Origin: Gigaspora margarita | Lineage: Eukaryota; Glomeromycota; Glomeromycetes; Diversisporales; Gigasporaceae | Length of the DNA: 64,000 nt | Assembly: GCA_009809945.1 (NCBI GenBank) | Contig: WTPW01000013.1 | Location: 64,406 to 128,405, forward strand | Direction of reading: 5' to 3' | Shown here: positions 32,579 through 46,763 of the stretch, one piece after another | Layout: every line of letters begins with the position of its first letter | How positions within the stretch are numbered: position 1 is the first letter of the stretch | The notes under the pieces: model-generated | Databases searched by the model: none | The model's input: only the letters and a program-made list of their open reading frames with translations | What the model was told of the DNA's origin: nothing | Made by a program: the position numbers and the translations under genes

Positions 32579-34771
32579 AAATGATATTCCTAAATCGGTG
32601 AAAATTTAAGAATGACGTAATTAATTCAAATCAACCTAAATTGCGAAATAGCGCGAAATAATGCAGAACAATTGCATGTAACTGTGTAAATTTATCCACT
32701 TTTTTTGATGTCACTTATGCTGATTTTTTTTTAAAAAAAATCTTTAATAGAAGTAATGATTTCGGTTGTTCATTTTTGGAAAGAATTGTGATTTTCAATT
32801 TCTAATATGATTTATTAATAAAGCAAGGACATTTTTAAATGTTCATCGTTATGCGTTCCTATTTCGTCATTCTTTACAGGTACTTATTGCGCCATTTTCG
32901 AACATTCATATGATTGTTAAATCTTATTTTTTTTTACATGTCACACGTGATCGTACTGGTCCTGCGCGGCATTACATGTCAGGCAGCTATCCTTATGGTT
33001 AACTACCATCTAGAATGGTGTCAGCAAATCTGGCTTTTGATTGGGCGAATGATTTCACATGTTAATGGGCTGTGCTAGTGTAACATATTGTTATTGTGCT
33101 TATATGAGCATACCGGATTTGATATTCGTGTTACTTTGAGATAGCCGTAATATCATATGATGAAAAGAAATCAGGTGAGAATGTTCCGGAATTTACGTTG
33201 ATTTTGATAATTACGTATTATATTATTTATTAATAACGACAATAAAATTGCGCATTTTATCGATGACGATAATATATAGTATTGGATGCGAAGCATCCAA
33301 TAACAGTGTTATCCGGCAGCTTACGATGACCAGATTGCCAAATAACCAAAGTTATTTGGCAATCTGATCACAGTAAGATGACGGATGATAATAATTATTA
33401 ATAATCGGATTGATATTTGCATTGAACCTTTTTCATTGATATTTATAAAGATAATTCTTTATTGTTTATGCTTCATTTTTTTTATTCATTATATTCCCCT
33501 ATAAGAAAAATGTACCGTAAAGGTACGGGTTGGCGGCGTAAAGGCACGGGTTTTGGTGGCACAGATTAATCTGTATTTGGTATGTAGGAGGCTTGGATCA
33601 GCACAAATTTTTGGCCCATGGTGGACCGTATGCTCATACAAATTGGACCGTTAATGGCTCTGGTTTTGCAACACTTTACTAATCCAAATGGCACGGGTTT
33701 TGGCACGAGCAATTAACGTGAATTAACGTGTGATAAAAAAATATACATAAAAGTAGATTACATAAATTTATATCAACAATCAATACAATATGAACAAACT
33801 AACTGTAAATGTATCAAAATTTTGTAAGGAATCTTTTTTGTTAAGGTACTATCGTGATTAAACAATTGTTAATGAATTTGAATTGTAAAGGCATTCTAAT
33901 TGATTATATTGCTACATAATTTAGTATTAGCACGTTGATCACATTTTGGATATAACCATGTTTTTATTGGACAAGAAGTGATTATCAGATAATCTGGATG
34001 GCAAAAATTCTGACCAAAAATTTACAAAAAAATGGAAAACTAGAAATCAATCATCTAAATCTTTGGTAAAATGTAACTTTCTTAATAATTGCTAATATAT
34101 TCACTATTTTTTTTTATTAATCTTATGTTTTTCTTTTTATATATTGTGGAGCAGTTGTTCTTGTTCTTGCACTTGCACTTATTCTTGCACTCGTTCTTGA
34201 ACTTGAGACAATTATACAAAACACTATCAAATTCATGAAATATTTGGTTGACTTTTTTTAACTTTTTTTTTGCCCAAAATAGTTTTAAATATTAGGTAAA
34301 CAAACGACAAAAGTAAATTTGGCAAATTCATGGTTCACGATTTTAAGAGACTTGTTTAAGGGCGTTAATAATATGATCCTGATTCTGAAGATCTGATTTC
34401 TATTTCTATATTATTATAAACAACAATGGTTAACAATATAGAACAACACTCGTAGAATTATGAGTGTTGATTTCCCAAAATTGCATTTACTCCTTGATTA
34501 TATGATATCTACAAACTATTTTGAGCTAAACAAGTAATCGAGTGTTCCACGATTTTGAAACTATGTTTATTTGGTTATTTGGATTTTTTACCTCCCAAAT
34601 TACTTTATAATCGCAGCATCAACAAAAATATTTGAATATAGGAATTGATTGTATTTGTATTTCTAAATCATTCTATATTAATTCTCTAAATAATTTGTCA
34701 GTCCTGTCTATCATAATAATAATAATGATAATAATAATAACAATATTCATACTTTTTTAAGTTGTATTTTA
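32579..34771. other. intergenic with small hairpins
   Basis: No gene recognised. ATTGGATGCGAAGCATCCAAT (33281-33301) is a perfect palindrome. CAGATTGCC..GGCAATCTG (33331-33366) is a strong stem-loop. A CACGGGTTTTGG motif repeats at 33535-33700. A short TTCTTGCACTTG-type repeat lies at 34158-34206. Confidence 0.45.
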
Positions 34772-35102
34772 CAGTGTCCTACCATAATATTGTGGACACT
34801 TTGGAATTTTAATTTCTCAAAACTGGGTAAGTAAATGCTGCACGAAATTCATATTACGTGTTCAGTAGATCATAAGGCACAACAAACTAAAATTTCACGT
34901 GATTTTATTTACTTGCACAGAAATCATGCAAAAGATCCTGAACTTGGTTTTTTTTATTATTTGAAAACTTAAAATTTAAAATTTTTGTTTTTTACAATTT
35001 TTTTTTTAACAAAAAAAAACTAACTATATTTTAATATTTTAGGGACCCTCCTCTGGCTTCAATGCAATCAACAACCTGATCAAGCATGCTGATGACCATC
35101 TG

Positions 35103-35849
35103 CTAACACAACTCAAGTGGAATCTTGTGCCACAATTTTTTGACGATCACATCCAACTCCTTGCAATTACCTGGCTTCATTTTGTGACTTACAGACCTTT
35201 TCACTTCACTCCACAAATTCTCGATTGGGTTTGAGTCAGGGCTCTGTGGGGACCACTCCATCACATTTATTTGAGTTTTTTTAATAGCTTCCTTTGCTGG
35301 CTTCACAAAGAGGGGTTTGGTATTATCTTGTTGAAAAATTGGACGATCACGATTCTCTTTTCCTGAAAAACTTTCTACTGCAAGACGAACATACTTACAG
35401 AGAATTATAGCATGTGATGCTCCAGTTACAGATGAATTCAGAGGGACAAAAGGACTGATCCTGTACTAAGAAAAACAGCCCCAATATATATGGCCTGGAC
35501 TACACTTAACAGTGGGTCCCACACAATCCTGTTTTCATTTTTTGTGCATTTCACGCCAGACAAGACTGCAAAACCCTCAAAAAATATGAACGGTGGTTTC
35601 ATCAGACTATAGTACATACTTGAAATTCTCTAAAGACCAACCTTTATGTTCAAGAGCCCAAGCTAACCTTTTTTCTGCATTCTCAGGCGAAATCAATGGG
35701 TTTGAAGTAGCAACACATGACATCCAGTTTGATTGTACAAACCACAATGTATAGTACTCAAAGAAAATGTTTTTTTCATTTTGAACATTAAAAAGGTTTG
35801 TAATTTGTTTGAGATTTAGGTGGCAGTTACCATTAACCAGTATTGTCAC
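35103..35849 (-). pseudogene. Tc1-type transposase, broken
   Basis: The upstream open piece (35607-35849) ends with NAEKRLAWALEHKGWSLENF, the conserved stretch just before the first catalytic Asp of Tc1 DDE transposases. In the downstream piece, FQQDN supplies the second Asp region and PQSPDSNPIENLWSEVKR carries the closing D/E motif. Frame changes between the pieces and a MITE inserted at 35838 in the N-terminal part disable it. Confidence 0.8.
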
Positions 35850-36117
35850 AGGACAGCTTTGGGCAATGATTTGGACAATTTTGAATAATTTTGGACAATT
35901 AAATAAAGTAAAATTACTTAAAATTTTATTATAATAGCTTATTTTAATTTTAACTAGAATGTGTTCAGCATCTAAAAAAATATATAGTTATATATTTTTT
36001 AGATAGATTTAATAATTATTAAAGCCTGGACAAGCTTTGGACTATCTTGAACATTTGGACAATTTTGAATGTGGACAAGCCAAAAAAGGCTGTGGATAGC
36101 CAAAATATACAACACTG
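35838..36117. mobile_element. second copy of the hAT MITE, inverted
   Basis: Reverse-complement copy of 11893-12171 with ends CAGTATTGTCACAGGACAGC and ACAACACTG. Flanking octamers CCATTAAC and CTGTTAAC differ at two positions, as expected for an older target duplication. Confidence 0.8.
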
Positions 36118-36360
36118 CTGTTAACAACTAAACTCTTCAGGTTGTTCTGATCTCTGTAAGCAAAATTAGGAGAACGTCCAGTGCATTTTTTTTTTGCACC
36201 GTGCAGGTGCCCAAGCCATGGTACTCATTTATTGTGTTCTACCCAGCTGATTTTCTACAGCCAACAAAGGCCTTAATGGTATGAACAGAATCACCACTTA
36301 AATAGCCATAAACTATAGTGCTTCTTTGTGCTTTGGTTAAGTCTTTCTTGCTTCTTATTA

Positions 36361-36576
36361 CTGTATCCTATTATGAATAAGCACCCCCTTTTTTGAAATT
36401 TTAAACTCACTTTCTTGATAACTATCTAATCAAACTTAATAAAAATTTATTTATTTAAATTATATAGATCTATAAAATATAAATAAATAAATTTTTATTA
36501 AGTTTGATTAGATAGTTATCAAGAATGTTGAGTTTAAAATTTCAAAAATGGGGTGCTTATTCATGATAGGATACAG
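36361..36576. mobile_element. 216-bp near-perfect palindrome MITE
   Basis: Starts CTGTATCCTATTATGAATAA and ends TTATTCATGATAGGATACAG, flanked by TA on both sides. The arms pair almost completely up to a centre near TATATAGATCTATA. Nested in the Tc1 element. Confidence 0.85.
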
Positions 36577-37099
36577 TATTCATGAAAAAAAAGATTATCT
36601 ATTGATTTGCCCAATTCTGCTAATCTTTATTAAAAAAAATATACCTTTTTTATTTTGTGTAATGTTGCATAGGTATCACGCAACATTCTGGCAAAATTTG
36701 AGCTCATTTTAATAAAAATTAAATTTTTTATGAATTTTTTTTAAAAAGGAAATTTTATGAAATTTTTCAAAAATCAATTTTCGCAATAATTTAAAAATAG
36801 TAATTTGGCTTGTCTTGTGCATAACTCCTGCGTGGGTAAATAAAATCATATAAAATTTTAGTATGTTGTGCCTTATGATCTACCAAACACGTGATATGAA
36901 TTTTGTATAGTGTTTACTTACTCAGTTTTTGAGCAATTAAAATTCCAAAAGTGTCTACAATATTATGGTAGGCCACTGTAACTACAGTATATATGAATAT
37001 ATAAATACTTGCATGAGTATACAATTGTTATATATTATCAACCTTTAGAGAGTAACTACTTCCAGATTCAGGTCCTTTAGTTTGGATCTTCAATAATGT

Positions 37100-39990
37100 T
37101 TCCAATCCTTAAATTGGCTGATCCTCTTCTAAAAAGACATCAGTTCCAGAAACTTAACTCATTAAATATCTTATTAGTTACTAATATAAAGATACCTACC
37201 ATCTTTTTTTTTTAACTCCAAAAATTTCACATGTTAATGCTCAAATATTCAGAGCAGAATAGACCAGATCTGGACTAAACTGAATATTACAAATATAGAT
37301 TATATAGATATTCTTCAAAACAGTATCTTTAAATCAGATTACAATACTATTACACTAGAACTATCTGTTATAATCAACAAACCAAAACCATACAAACAAT
37401 ATAAAAGAAAAAAATTTCTCTAAAAAAACTGTACCAAAGACCATACTTAATTTGCAAAAACTATATACATAAATAGATCAAATTACTAACCAGAACCAGC
37501 TCAACAAATTCTAAAATAACTTCAAAAAACTTTAATTAAAGCTTCTATCAAATGTATTTTCTTTTGCAAAACTCATACTATTAAAGAAATTAAAGAAACT
37601 TCTTCATTAAAACAAACTCCTCTCTTTTACAGATTTAAAGAAATCCAATATCTCAAACATTATACTTCCTCTTCAAACTTTCTTCTACTCTGCATAAAAC
37701 ATATTTTACAATATACTAACTACTTACTTCAACTACCAATACCTACTTTATCACAAATTAAAGAAGAATTTTAGCAAATCAAGACTGCTCTCAATATTCA
37801 ACAACAACAAACTATCTATAAAGAAATTTAACAAAAAATTGCCTATCTTTTTTAGAAACTCCAAAATTCTTTTATAAAAAAATTTTTAAAAAATACAAAA
37901 ATATACATATCGATAGAATATCTATTGAAAATTCACTTTTTACTGAACACAATAAAATTCTTAATGCACTTTACTAAATACTTTAATTCGTGATTCATGA
38001 GAAATGGAAAGAATTTCTATATATAAAAATGGGGCAATTTAATAGTAAAAACAATTAATACCCATAATCTGGAGCCGGAATTGAAATTTCTCAATTCCTA
38101 TCAAGTTAACATTTTTTATTTTTAACAAAACTTGTAGAGGCGATTTTTCTCTTTCTAATGGTAGTAAAATTATCAAAATTGGCCTGATGGTTCATGAGAT
38201 ATTCTTATTTTTGTCTTTGTAGTTATATTAAATTTTCTTCACAAATCTGCAAAGAAATTTCATATAGTCACAAAGACAAAAATAAGAATATCTCATAAAT
38301 CATCAGGCCAATTTTGATGATTTTACTACCATTAGAAAGATAAAACTCACCTTTACAAGTTTTGTTAAAAATAAAAGATGTTAACTTGACAGAAATTGAG
38401 AAATTTCAATTCTGGCTCCAGATTATAGGTATTAATTGTTTTTACTATGTTTAATATCCCCTTTTTTATATATAGTATTACTATTGTAATTCTTTCCATC
38501 TCTTACGAATTACTAATTAAAGAAAATACTTCAACCAATTTTGCCAACTTTTGAATTCTACTATCTTTACAAAGCACATCCCAAATATAAAGAACAATAT
38601 CTTAACTTATTTTAAGATATCACAAATCAATAATAGCAAGATATCTTAACCAATCTTCCAAATCAAAATACAGCAGGTCCTTCTGAAATCTGCTAGAAGC
38701 ATATCAAATATGCTAGTTGCAAAGCACAAATACTCTTTAAAAAATTTTTAACAAATGTGTTCAATTTTAAAAAAGTTTCTATAGATTGGAAATCCTCTAA
38801 TATATTTTTATTCAAAAAAATCCAATTGGAATTTTACTCTTAATCAAGTTTGCCAATTTCTATTATTGAACCTTTCAAAAAAAACCTTTACCAAAATTTT
38901 ACTAAACTACTTGATCAAATTATCTCTAACATTAATCATCTATCTAATTTAAATTTTGCTGCTTCTAAAATTCTTCTATCCATATTTCTATACAAATTCT
39001 TCATAATACTATAGAACACTATAAAATACACAACAAAGAAGCTTGGATTCTTTTTCAAGATATGTTCAAAGCATTCAACAAAATCAATATTTCACGCCTT
39101 CAAGATACTTGTAAAGAATTGGTATATCTAATTCAGGTATCAATCTAATTACTAAATTATACTTATTAAGACAAGCAAGTATAATTACTGCTCATGGTTT
39201 TACCTTTTCTATTAATATCCAATCTGGAATAGAACAAGAAAAGACCTATTCTCCTTTACTTTAGAAAATTTATTATGATCCAATTCTTACTTTTATTCAT
39301 CAAAATACCAAAACTATCTACTCAAAATTGCAGTACAATTCCTTCTTGATATAATTACTAATACTACTACTACTAGTACTTCAATTTTACTATTAGCCTA
39401 TATGGATAATACAACATGGCTTTGTGAAAGCTCTAAAATTATGTAAAATATTCTTAATGACACTTTCAAACTCTATAAAATTAATAATATAGAAGTCAAT
39501 TTCTCAAAATCTGATTTACTTCTAAATCCTACAAATCATATACAACTTCTCTTTTGTTCAATAATCAACTCATCTTACTCAGAAATTCTAATAATACTTA
39601 GGTATCTATTTTGATCAAAATGGTTCAACCAAACCAACTTTTGATGCAATTGTTAACAAAATTAAAAATTTTGTTTGTCTAATAAAATACAAAAAACTTA
39701 TATTCTTATAAATTTAATCACTTTTCAATTTTATACTTCAACTCTCTATTGAATATCTCTTACAAGTATGCATTATTCACAATCATTTCCAAATCAAACT
39801 ATCTTGTCTTTTCACTATTCAAACCAAAAAAATGCTTTTCTTTGCCAAAACATTAACAATATAGGTCTTAATAATCCTATAACATTCAATTTACCAACTC
39901 TTAACAATTTAATTCAAAAAAACAAGTTTTGCTAATATTAATATATTTTTAACTCTAGTCCAATTCTTAAAAATATTGGTATTTTCTGTA
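37100..39990 (+). pseudogene. decayed non-LTR (LINE) reverse transcriptase
   Basis: Fragments in shifting frames. The clearest lies at about 39390-39560: AYMDNTTWLCESSKIM followed by DTFKLYKINNIEVNFSKSDL. This matches the LINE palm motif (Y/F-x-DD-x-T-W) and the following N-x-x-K-S/T segment. The second catalytic Asp is Asn here. Upstream fragments (FTEHNKILNALY-like) and a downstream Q/K-rich tail fit the rest of the ORF. Many stops. Split by the hairpin element at 38000-38503. Confidence 0.6.
38000..38503. mobile_element. hairpin element nested in the LINE remnant
   Basis: Arms starting about AAATGGAAAGAATT and ending AATTCTTTCCATCTC. Inner pairs include TTAATACCCATAATCTGGAG with its complement near 38417-38440, and AATTTTGATGATTTTACTACC repeats. 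Non-coding. Confidence 0.7.
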
Positions 39991-41828
39991 TTAAATTATG
40001 GCTAACTAAAGTATGGTCACCCAACCTTACCAAATTTACTTATTACTTATAGTTATAAACCCAAAAATTCAGGGTTGTATCAGTCACACAAAAGACTAGT
40101 CCCAGACTGGGACTGATAGGGACTGAGGACTGATGCAAGAACTAGTCCCAGACTGGTTTTTGCATTGGTCCTTATAATGATAAACAATAAACTACTAATG
40201 TGCTTTATATAAATTCTTTTCTCATATTTTGTTTATTTATAATTAACACCAAGCGAAAGTTTTTAACTGAGATGAAATCGAGATAAGGAATTATATAAGT
40301 ATTGGTTTTCTTTTCTCTTTTGCCAAGTTTTTTTTTCTTGCAATACTAATCTTTTTTTTGAAATTAATATTTGATAAGCTGGTCTGAGTAAAACTAAGAA
40401 CTACTAAGCTGGTTTGAGCAAAACTAAGAACTAGTAAGCTGGCTTAAGAAAACTAAGAACTGGTATACTATAAGTACCATTCTTTTTTATTTAAAAAAAT
40501 TTTTTCTTATATAATGCTAATAACTTTTTCTTTTTATAGGTTCTGATTTCATTGAAATGTTGGACAAAACTGACACTAACAGGTACTATCATAAAAGTTC
40601 ATATATAAAACCTGTGTCTGTTTTATTCCACTAAATTTTAAACTCTTTAGTAGATCCAGGTCTACTACTCACCCAGAGGCTCTTAATGAAAAGAAAAATT
40701 TAATACTTGTATTTATAATAGGTGTTTTAACTATTTGAGAAAAAATGCATTTAATTAATAAAATTTGTGATTTGCACTTGGGCTTAATTCATGGTGGGCT
40801 ACTATTTTGGGAATATTATGTATGAAATTTTTTTCTTTATTAGATTCTTTTTTTCTTATAATACTAGTTTTTTTTTAGGTTCTATTTCACTGAATTGTGA
40901 CATTAATGCTGTAAAAAGTTCTAGATAGATCAGAATTATTATAAATAAGTGCAATTTCATTTTTTTATAAGCTGTTTTAAATTTTTATTTTTGTTATTTC
41001 TTTCATTTTTTTAAGGGTATGTACTTTGTATAACATAAGTTGTTTAATTATTTATCCATTATTTGTTTTTTTAGGCTGTGTATTTTTATTACTTGATTTA
41101 TCTAGCTTCCCATATATAGTATCTGTTCATACTTCAGCATTTATTTATTCACAAGGGCTAGTTATTACTTGTTTTATTTATCTTTCATCATATATTTTGT
41201 ATGAAATTATAGCAGATCAATATGGTATAGATGAGCAGATCTGTATAGTATAGACCAAATTTAAAATCTATACTATACCGATCAACTAATCCTAATACTA
41301 ATATATATTATAATGGATTAGATTTAGCCTATACTGTTCACATACTTCAGCCTTTATTTATTTGCAAGGTCCATTTTAAATTAGATATGATGTAGAGTAG
41401 CACTTTATGATACATATGTAGAAATATTAAATAAACATGATATTTTGTAAAAAGGTGCAATAATTAGAAAATGTTCTGTAATTAGAAGATGCTAATTATG
41501 TAAAATAAAATGGTAGGAATAATTTGCTCTGAGTTAAAATTTGTATAAGTAAAATGTATAAAAAATCTCACAATTCGAATTCAATTTTACAAATAAATAA
41601 GAATTTAATTTAATAAATAAAAATTCAAACTAAAAAATTTATATTTGCATATAATTTTTTATGTTTATTTTTTTTATTATTTTTATTTTTATCAAATCAT
41701 TCCTGTTTATATTAATTAGCACCTAAATACAAATCATTAATGTAATATAATTTTTTTAACTTTATCTTTATTTTTCAAATTCACCTCTATATTATTAAAT
41801 TATAAATAAGATTATCCAAGCTATCTGT
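39991..41828. other. intergenic with a short tandem repeat
   Basis: At 40377-40462 a block of about 28-38 bp (AAGCTGGT-TGAG-AAAACTAAGAACTA) repeats three times. GACTAGTCCCAGACTGG repeats at 40097 and 40141. The hydrophobic frame at 41026-41253 looks like AT-bias noise. No gene recognised. Confidence 0.45.
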
Positions 41829-44105
41829 TTGATTTCATACTATACTGCATTCCCAAAAATGAGTCTTGCTCAAGAAAGTGAATATAGAGATGATCAAGAT
41901 CCCTCTGATGCTAAGGATAAAATTAGTGATGATTCTATATCGCTTAATCAAAGTAAACAAAAATTACAAGAATTACAAGACACAACTTGTAAGTCAGGCT
42001 TATCTAATAACCATGAATCACCTGTGTGGCCATACTTCAATAAAGAGACAGAGAATAAACCTGGTAACACTGTTTGTAAAATATGTAAAACAGAGTTTTC
42101 AAAATTGAGTTCAACTTCAACATTAATACATCATTTAACTATGCACAATATAATAGCATTAAAACAAGAAAAAAGCCTTTAAATCCTAAACCTTCATCCA
42201 AAAATTGAACAACTAATTTGGTTGTGAGATAAATTATTTGTGATTTGCAACTATTTAGTATCATTGAAGGAGAAGAAGGTGGAGTATGATTTCAAAATTT
42301 GACCCACAATAACAATTTTCTAGTAGAAACACAATAAACAATTGTATAACAGAAATGTTTCAAAATAAACAAGAAGAAATTAAAACAACCTTAAATAAGA
42401 TTTCAGGAAAAGTTGTATTTACTTCAGATTTGTGAACAGCATCAAATGGTACATTATTTTTTTTTTAATGTTTAAGGTGAGACCTTGCTCTTATCTTTAT
42501 TAAATTTAATTGAAACTTTTTACAATACTGAAAAAACTTTCATTTTTTAAATCTAATACTAAGAATAAAAACTTAGACATATACTGAAGTAAACTATAAT
42601 ACTTATTTGCGGCCTAAACCTTGGTACATCATTTTTAAGCTTTACAGTACATTATATTAATCAATTTTGAAAATTAAAAAATTTTCTTCTTGTTATTATT
42701 AATATAAAAGAATGGCATACAGAATTTAATATTACCAATGTAATAGTGAATACCTTAGAAGAATATTATATAGCTGAAAAAAGTTGGCTTTAACTACTAA
42801 TAATGCATCATCAATAGTTTATGTAGTACACTTCTTAAAGAAAAGCACCAAGAACTTAATAATAATGCCTTTTCCTATTATTGGTATGCAGCCTATATAT
42901 TAAACTTGGCAGTTTGTCATAGAATTGTTTGATTAATAAATCAGTAATTAAAGTGCAATTATTGATGTCTTACATCAAACCTTAACCTTATACTGTGTGT
43001 TACCAGAAAACAGAGTAAATTTCTGTAACAAATTTTTTATAGTGACTCATGAAAGAAATCAATTTGTATTTTAAGAATTAGAAAGAATTAGGAATAAGAT
43101 GCTTTACAGAAAATTATTACAGTAGCATCACAATATACAATTAATAATTTAAAAAAATTATATGATTTAAAAGATATTAACTATTTAGCACCTGAGTTAG
43201 ATGTTAAGACCAGATGGAATTCTACCTCTTATATGTTGGAAAAATGAAAAAAATGGAACCTGCTCTAAATATACTTGTAGCTGATAATGAAGCTCTCTAT
43301 AAAAAGTACCCAGATACAGATGAACACATAAATATTAATTAAGTTTTAAATAAATAAATAAATAATAATAAAAATAAATAATTAATTTAAAAAAAAAGGA
43401 TATACTAATTCTCTTAAAGCCAATTGAATGTGCTACTCAGCTTCTTTCTGCCTCAAGTTATCCAATACATGGTGATATTTGATTATTTTTTCTTGCTATT
43501 CAAGATCATCTAACTAAATACAAAGATAATAATGATTTCTCACAAAATCAGGTTGCATCTGCAATTTATCGAAAGTTAAATAATTACTAGCTGATTTTAG
43601 ATGAAAATTTACAAATTTCATTATTGCTTGATCCAAGAATGTAATTAACAGCATTCAAAGACATAGATAAGAAAACCAAAGCAATCAATTTAGTTTCAAA
43701 CCTCAATGGGTATTCTCTTGAAATACCAAAACCAACTACAATATCTTCTGATGATTTATCAAATTCATGAAATTATTTTTATAAATTATACTTAATTAAT
43801 TCTTAACAAGAAAAATAATTCAAGCACTTCATTGCCAGAAATGAATTGTATACAAGATGAATTAGAAAGATATTTAGCCTTACTATTGGAGAATGAGATA
43901 GATCCACTAGTTTGGTGGCAAAAAAAACAATGTGAATATTCTAGATTAAATTTAATTTCTTGAGATTATTTATATGTTCAAGTGACAAGTGTTGCTTCAG
44001 AACAAGCTTTCTCAATTGCTAGAAAATGATCACACTATTAAGAAATAGGTTGGGTGAAGAAGTAGCAAGGCAGTTTTATGCTTAAAGAGTTGGATTAAAG
44101 AAAAA
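41829..44105 (+). pseudogene. second decayed hAT transposase with BED zinc finger
   Basis: The open N-terminal piece (first ATG at 41860, to 42182) has an Asp/Ser-rich leader. It then has VWPYFNKE and C-K-I-C with H-H-L-T-M-H, a BED-type finger (CKICKTEFSKLSSTSTLIHH). Downstream, interrupted by stops, come WWQKKQCEYSRLNLIS and QVTSVASEQAFSIARK (about 43910-44030), the hAT C-terminal dimerisation domain. A poly-T insertion near 42450 and several frameshifts disable it. No terminal repeats were identified. Confidence 0.75.
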
Positions 44106-44465
44106 ATATATAATTAATTTATAGTTCAAGCTGTGTTTTATAGTACTAAATTCATAATTGATCAATAGTTAAAATTACTATTATAATGAATATTTTTTAC
44201 TCTCATTTCTATAAATATAACAATTATAGCATAAATAATTCACATTCTTATATTTGTTAAGAATGTTAAATGCAAGATCTTGAAAGTTTTATTTACAAAT
44301 TTCTAAAGATTACTCTGGTCTAATGTAAATTATGATTCCGCCTTAGTCTAGTTGCAAACTAAGTGATAGTTAGCAACATTTCAATATACAGTAGGTAGAA
44401 AAGTAATGCCTAATTTTTCAATAAAATAATATTTATAATTTATTCTATTTTTTGCACTATATAAT

Positions 44466-45663
44466 GTGAATATGGGTATTATGGTACAGTTAAGTATTTT
44501 GGCTAATAATATATAATATATTGATTAGAATTTAATAATTTTGGTACCATTGAATTCATCTCATCAAGGCGAATCTAATGGTACCAAAATTATCCAATTA
44601 TAATCACTAAATCATAAGATATCATTAATCAAAAAATACAAATTAAAAAAATAAATTATAATGAGGGTGGCATACATACTTTTTTTCATGATCTATTGAG
44701 ATCTATAGATCATAATTGAACGATTTTGATATTATTCGATTCATCTCATTGGGACAAATTGAATGGTACCAAAATCATGCAATTTTGGCCAATATTTCTT
44801 GATATATCATAATTTAACCAAAATAAGATGCATAAAGCAAAATTTAAAATTAACATAAAATAATGAATAATTTTTATAGACCAGTTCATTTTTGATAATT
44901 TTACTACCAAAATGTCTACCTTGAAGAGTTGATCCCAACAAACCTAAATTCACTAAAATCCAATCACGGGATCATGAGATCGCTAAGGCTTTTATATTGT
45001 TTTTGATGAAAATTAGATTATTTTCATCAAAAATAATAATAAAACCTTAACGATCCCGTGATCCTGCGATTAGATTTTAGTGAGTTTGGACTTGTTGGAA
45101 TCGCCTCTTCAAGATGGACATTTTGGTGGTAAATTATCAAAAATGGGCTGGTCTACCAAAAATTATTTATTATTTTATGTTAATTTTAAAAATTGCTTTG
45201 TGCAGCTTATATTGCTTAAGTAATAATTCTTGAGAAGTATTGACCAGAATCACATAATTTTGGTACCATTTGATTCATCTCAATAAGATGAGTCAAATGG
45301 TACCAAAATTACATAATTCTGATTAATGGTTCACAAGATATCAGATATAGCTGCATATTGCAATATATCTATCCTTAAATATTATTTATCTTATGATCTA
45401 CTAATTAGAATTCTACGATTTTGGTACCAATTGATTTGTCTCACTAAGATGAATCAATTGTTAGGGCAGTGTCATCAATTACCTGATTATTTTTTATTAG
45501 AGACCTACCCCCCTCCCTCCCTCTTTAATATAAATTTGGTCAGGTTCCTATATATAATTTCAACATTTTTTACTCCCCTCTCCCTCTAAAGAATCACCTG
45601 ATTTTTGTTACTCCTCTTTCCAAAATCGTAGAATCCTAATCAGTGCACCATAATACCCATATC
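44466..45663. mobile_element. 1.2-kb foldback element with repeated GGTACCATT hairpins
   Basis: Left end GTGAATATGGGTATTATGGT pairs with the right end ACCATAATACCCATATCCAC. Inside, ATTTTGGTACCATT-GATTCATCTCA occurs as small hairpins at about 44547, 44731, 45257 and 45416. An inner palindrome (about 44890-45160) pairs ACTACCAAAATGTC with its complement. Non-coding. Confidence 0.7.
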
Positions 45664-46607
45664 CACCCTATATAAAATTTTTTTATAATTAAATACACTG
45701 CTTAATGCACTTAGACATTAATACCTTTGAGGTATTGAGCCCATAACTGCCTACCAAAAAAATATATCAGGGTTCGCTGCTCCTTCTTTAAGATAGCTCT
45801 GAGATCATTCATGCTTTTTAAATAGTATTTAAACTTTTGAATATTTTTTTTCAATGGTTTTTGGTTATTTTTTAGACTTTGGTCAGGAGGACTTCACTAT
45901 TCGCATCATATTCTAATTTTTTTTTGATTTTAAGCTATTTATTGGTATTTTATAACACGAACATGACAGTTATTACATTAAACCACCAAATTTATTTCGA
46001 TCAACTAACGAATTTAAACACAAAATGGGATAAGATAATTATTGGGAACTTTAATATAAAAATTTTTACTAATTTTTTATTTTAATTCTTAAAAAAAAAT
46101 ACAATAAATTTTCATTTAACCCGCAAAACACTCTTCCGCATTACCAAAACCCACCTGATCCTAGAACTCAACAATAGCTGCTTATTTTTATACTTCTTCA
46201 TCGTGCAATATCATACTTTAACTCATCAGGTTTGTTTGCCGCTTCTCGTGTTGTTTCGTCAAAAAATAACACGCTTTTACTTCCTATTTTTTTTTGCATT
46301 AAATTTAACATTTAGTAATTTTGTCATCTATCAAATATGAACTTATTGTTACAATATCAAACTTAACCATGAAAAAACAGAACCTTAGCTATGACCAACC
46401 AACCGTGCTAACCCCAGATCATCAACGGAGTCATGCAATGGCTTGCATTCTTCTTTCAATACCTTTTTTTGCTAGTGCAGTCTTTCTTCACTTCTTTAAA
46501 GCCAGGAATTGTCTGAATGATAATAAAATATTTATTTTTTTTAGTTCTTTTATGCTGGTTGAAAAGCAATTAACTTGTCATAAAGCTATGACCCATTTCT
46601 CATGCAA
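45664..46607. other. intergenic
   Basis: No gene recognised. The 101-codon frame at 46321-46626 runs into the end of the next transposon and has no recognisable domain. Confidence 0.4.
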
Positions 46608-46763
46608 CTTACTAGTAGGGCTGTAAATCGATTCTATAATAATTGTTTTAATCATTAATTGAATTAGAATCGATTCTCATTCTGTATAATCGTTTTAATC
46701 GTATTTACAAACAATTGAATATTCTGAAATCAATTCTAAGATTTAGAATCAATTCTAAATATA

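Larger units (their letters stand above)
34772..36978 (-). mobile_element. Tc1/mariner-family transposon with two nested MITEs
   Basis: Long inverted ends begin CAGTGTCCTACCATAATATT on the left and, on the other strand at the right, CAGTGGCCTACCATAATATT. Each is flanked by TA (34770-34771 and 36979-36980). Length is 2207 bp, of which about 500 bp are two later insertions (35838-36117 and 36361-36576). The minus strand encodes the transposase remnant. Confidence 0.85.
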
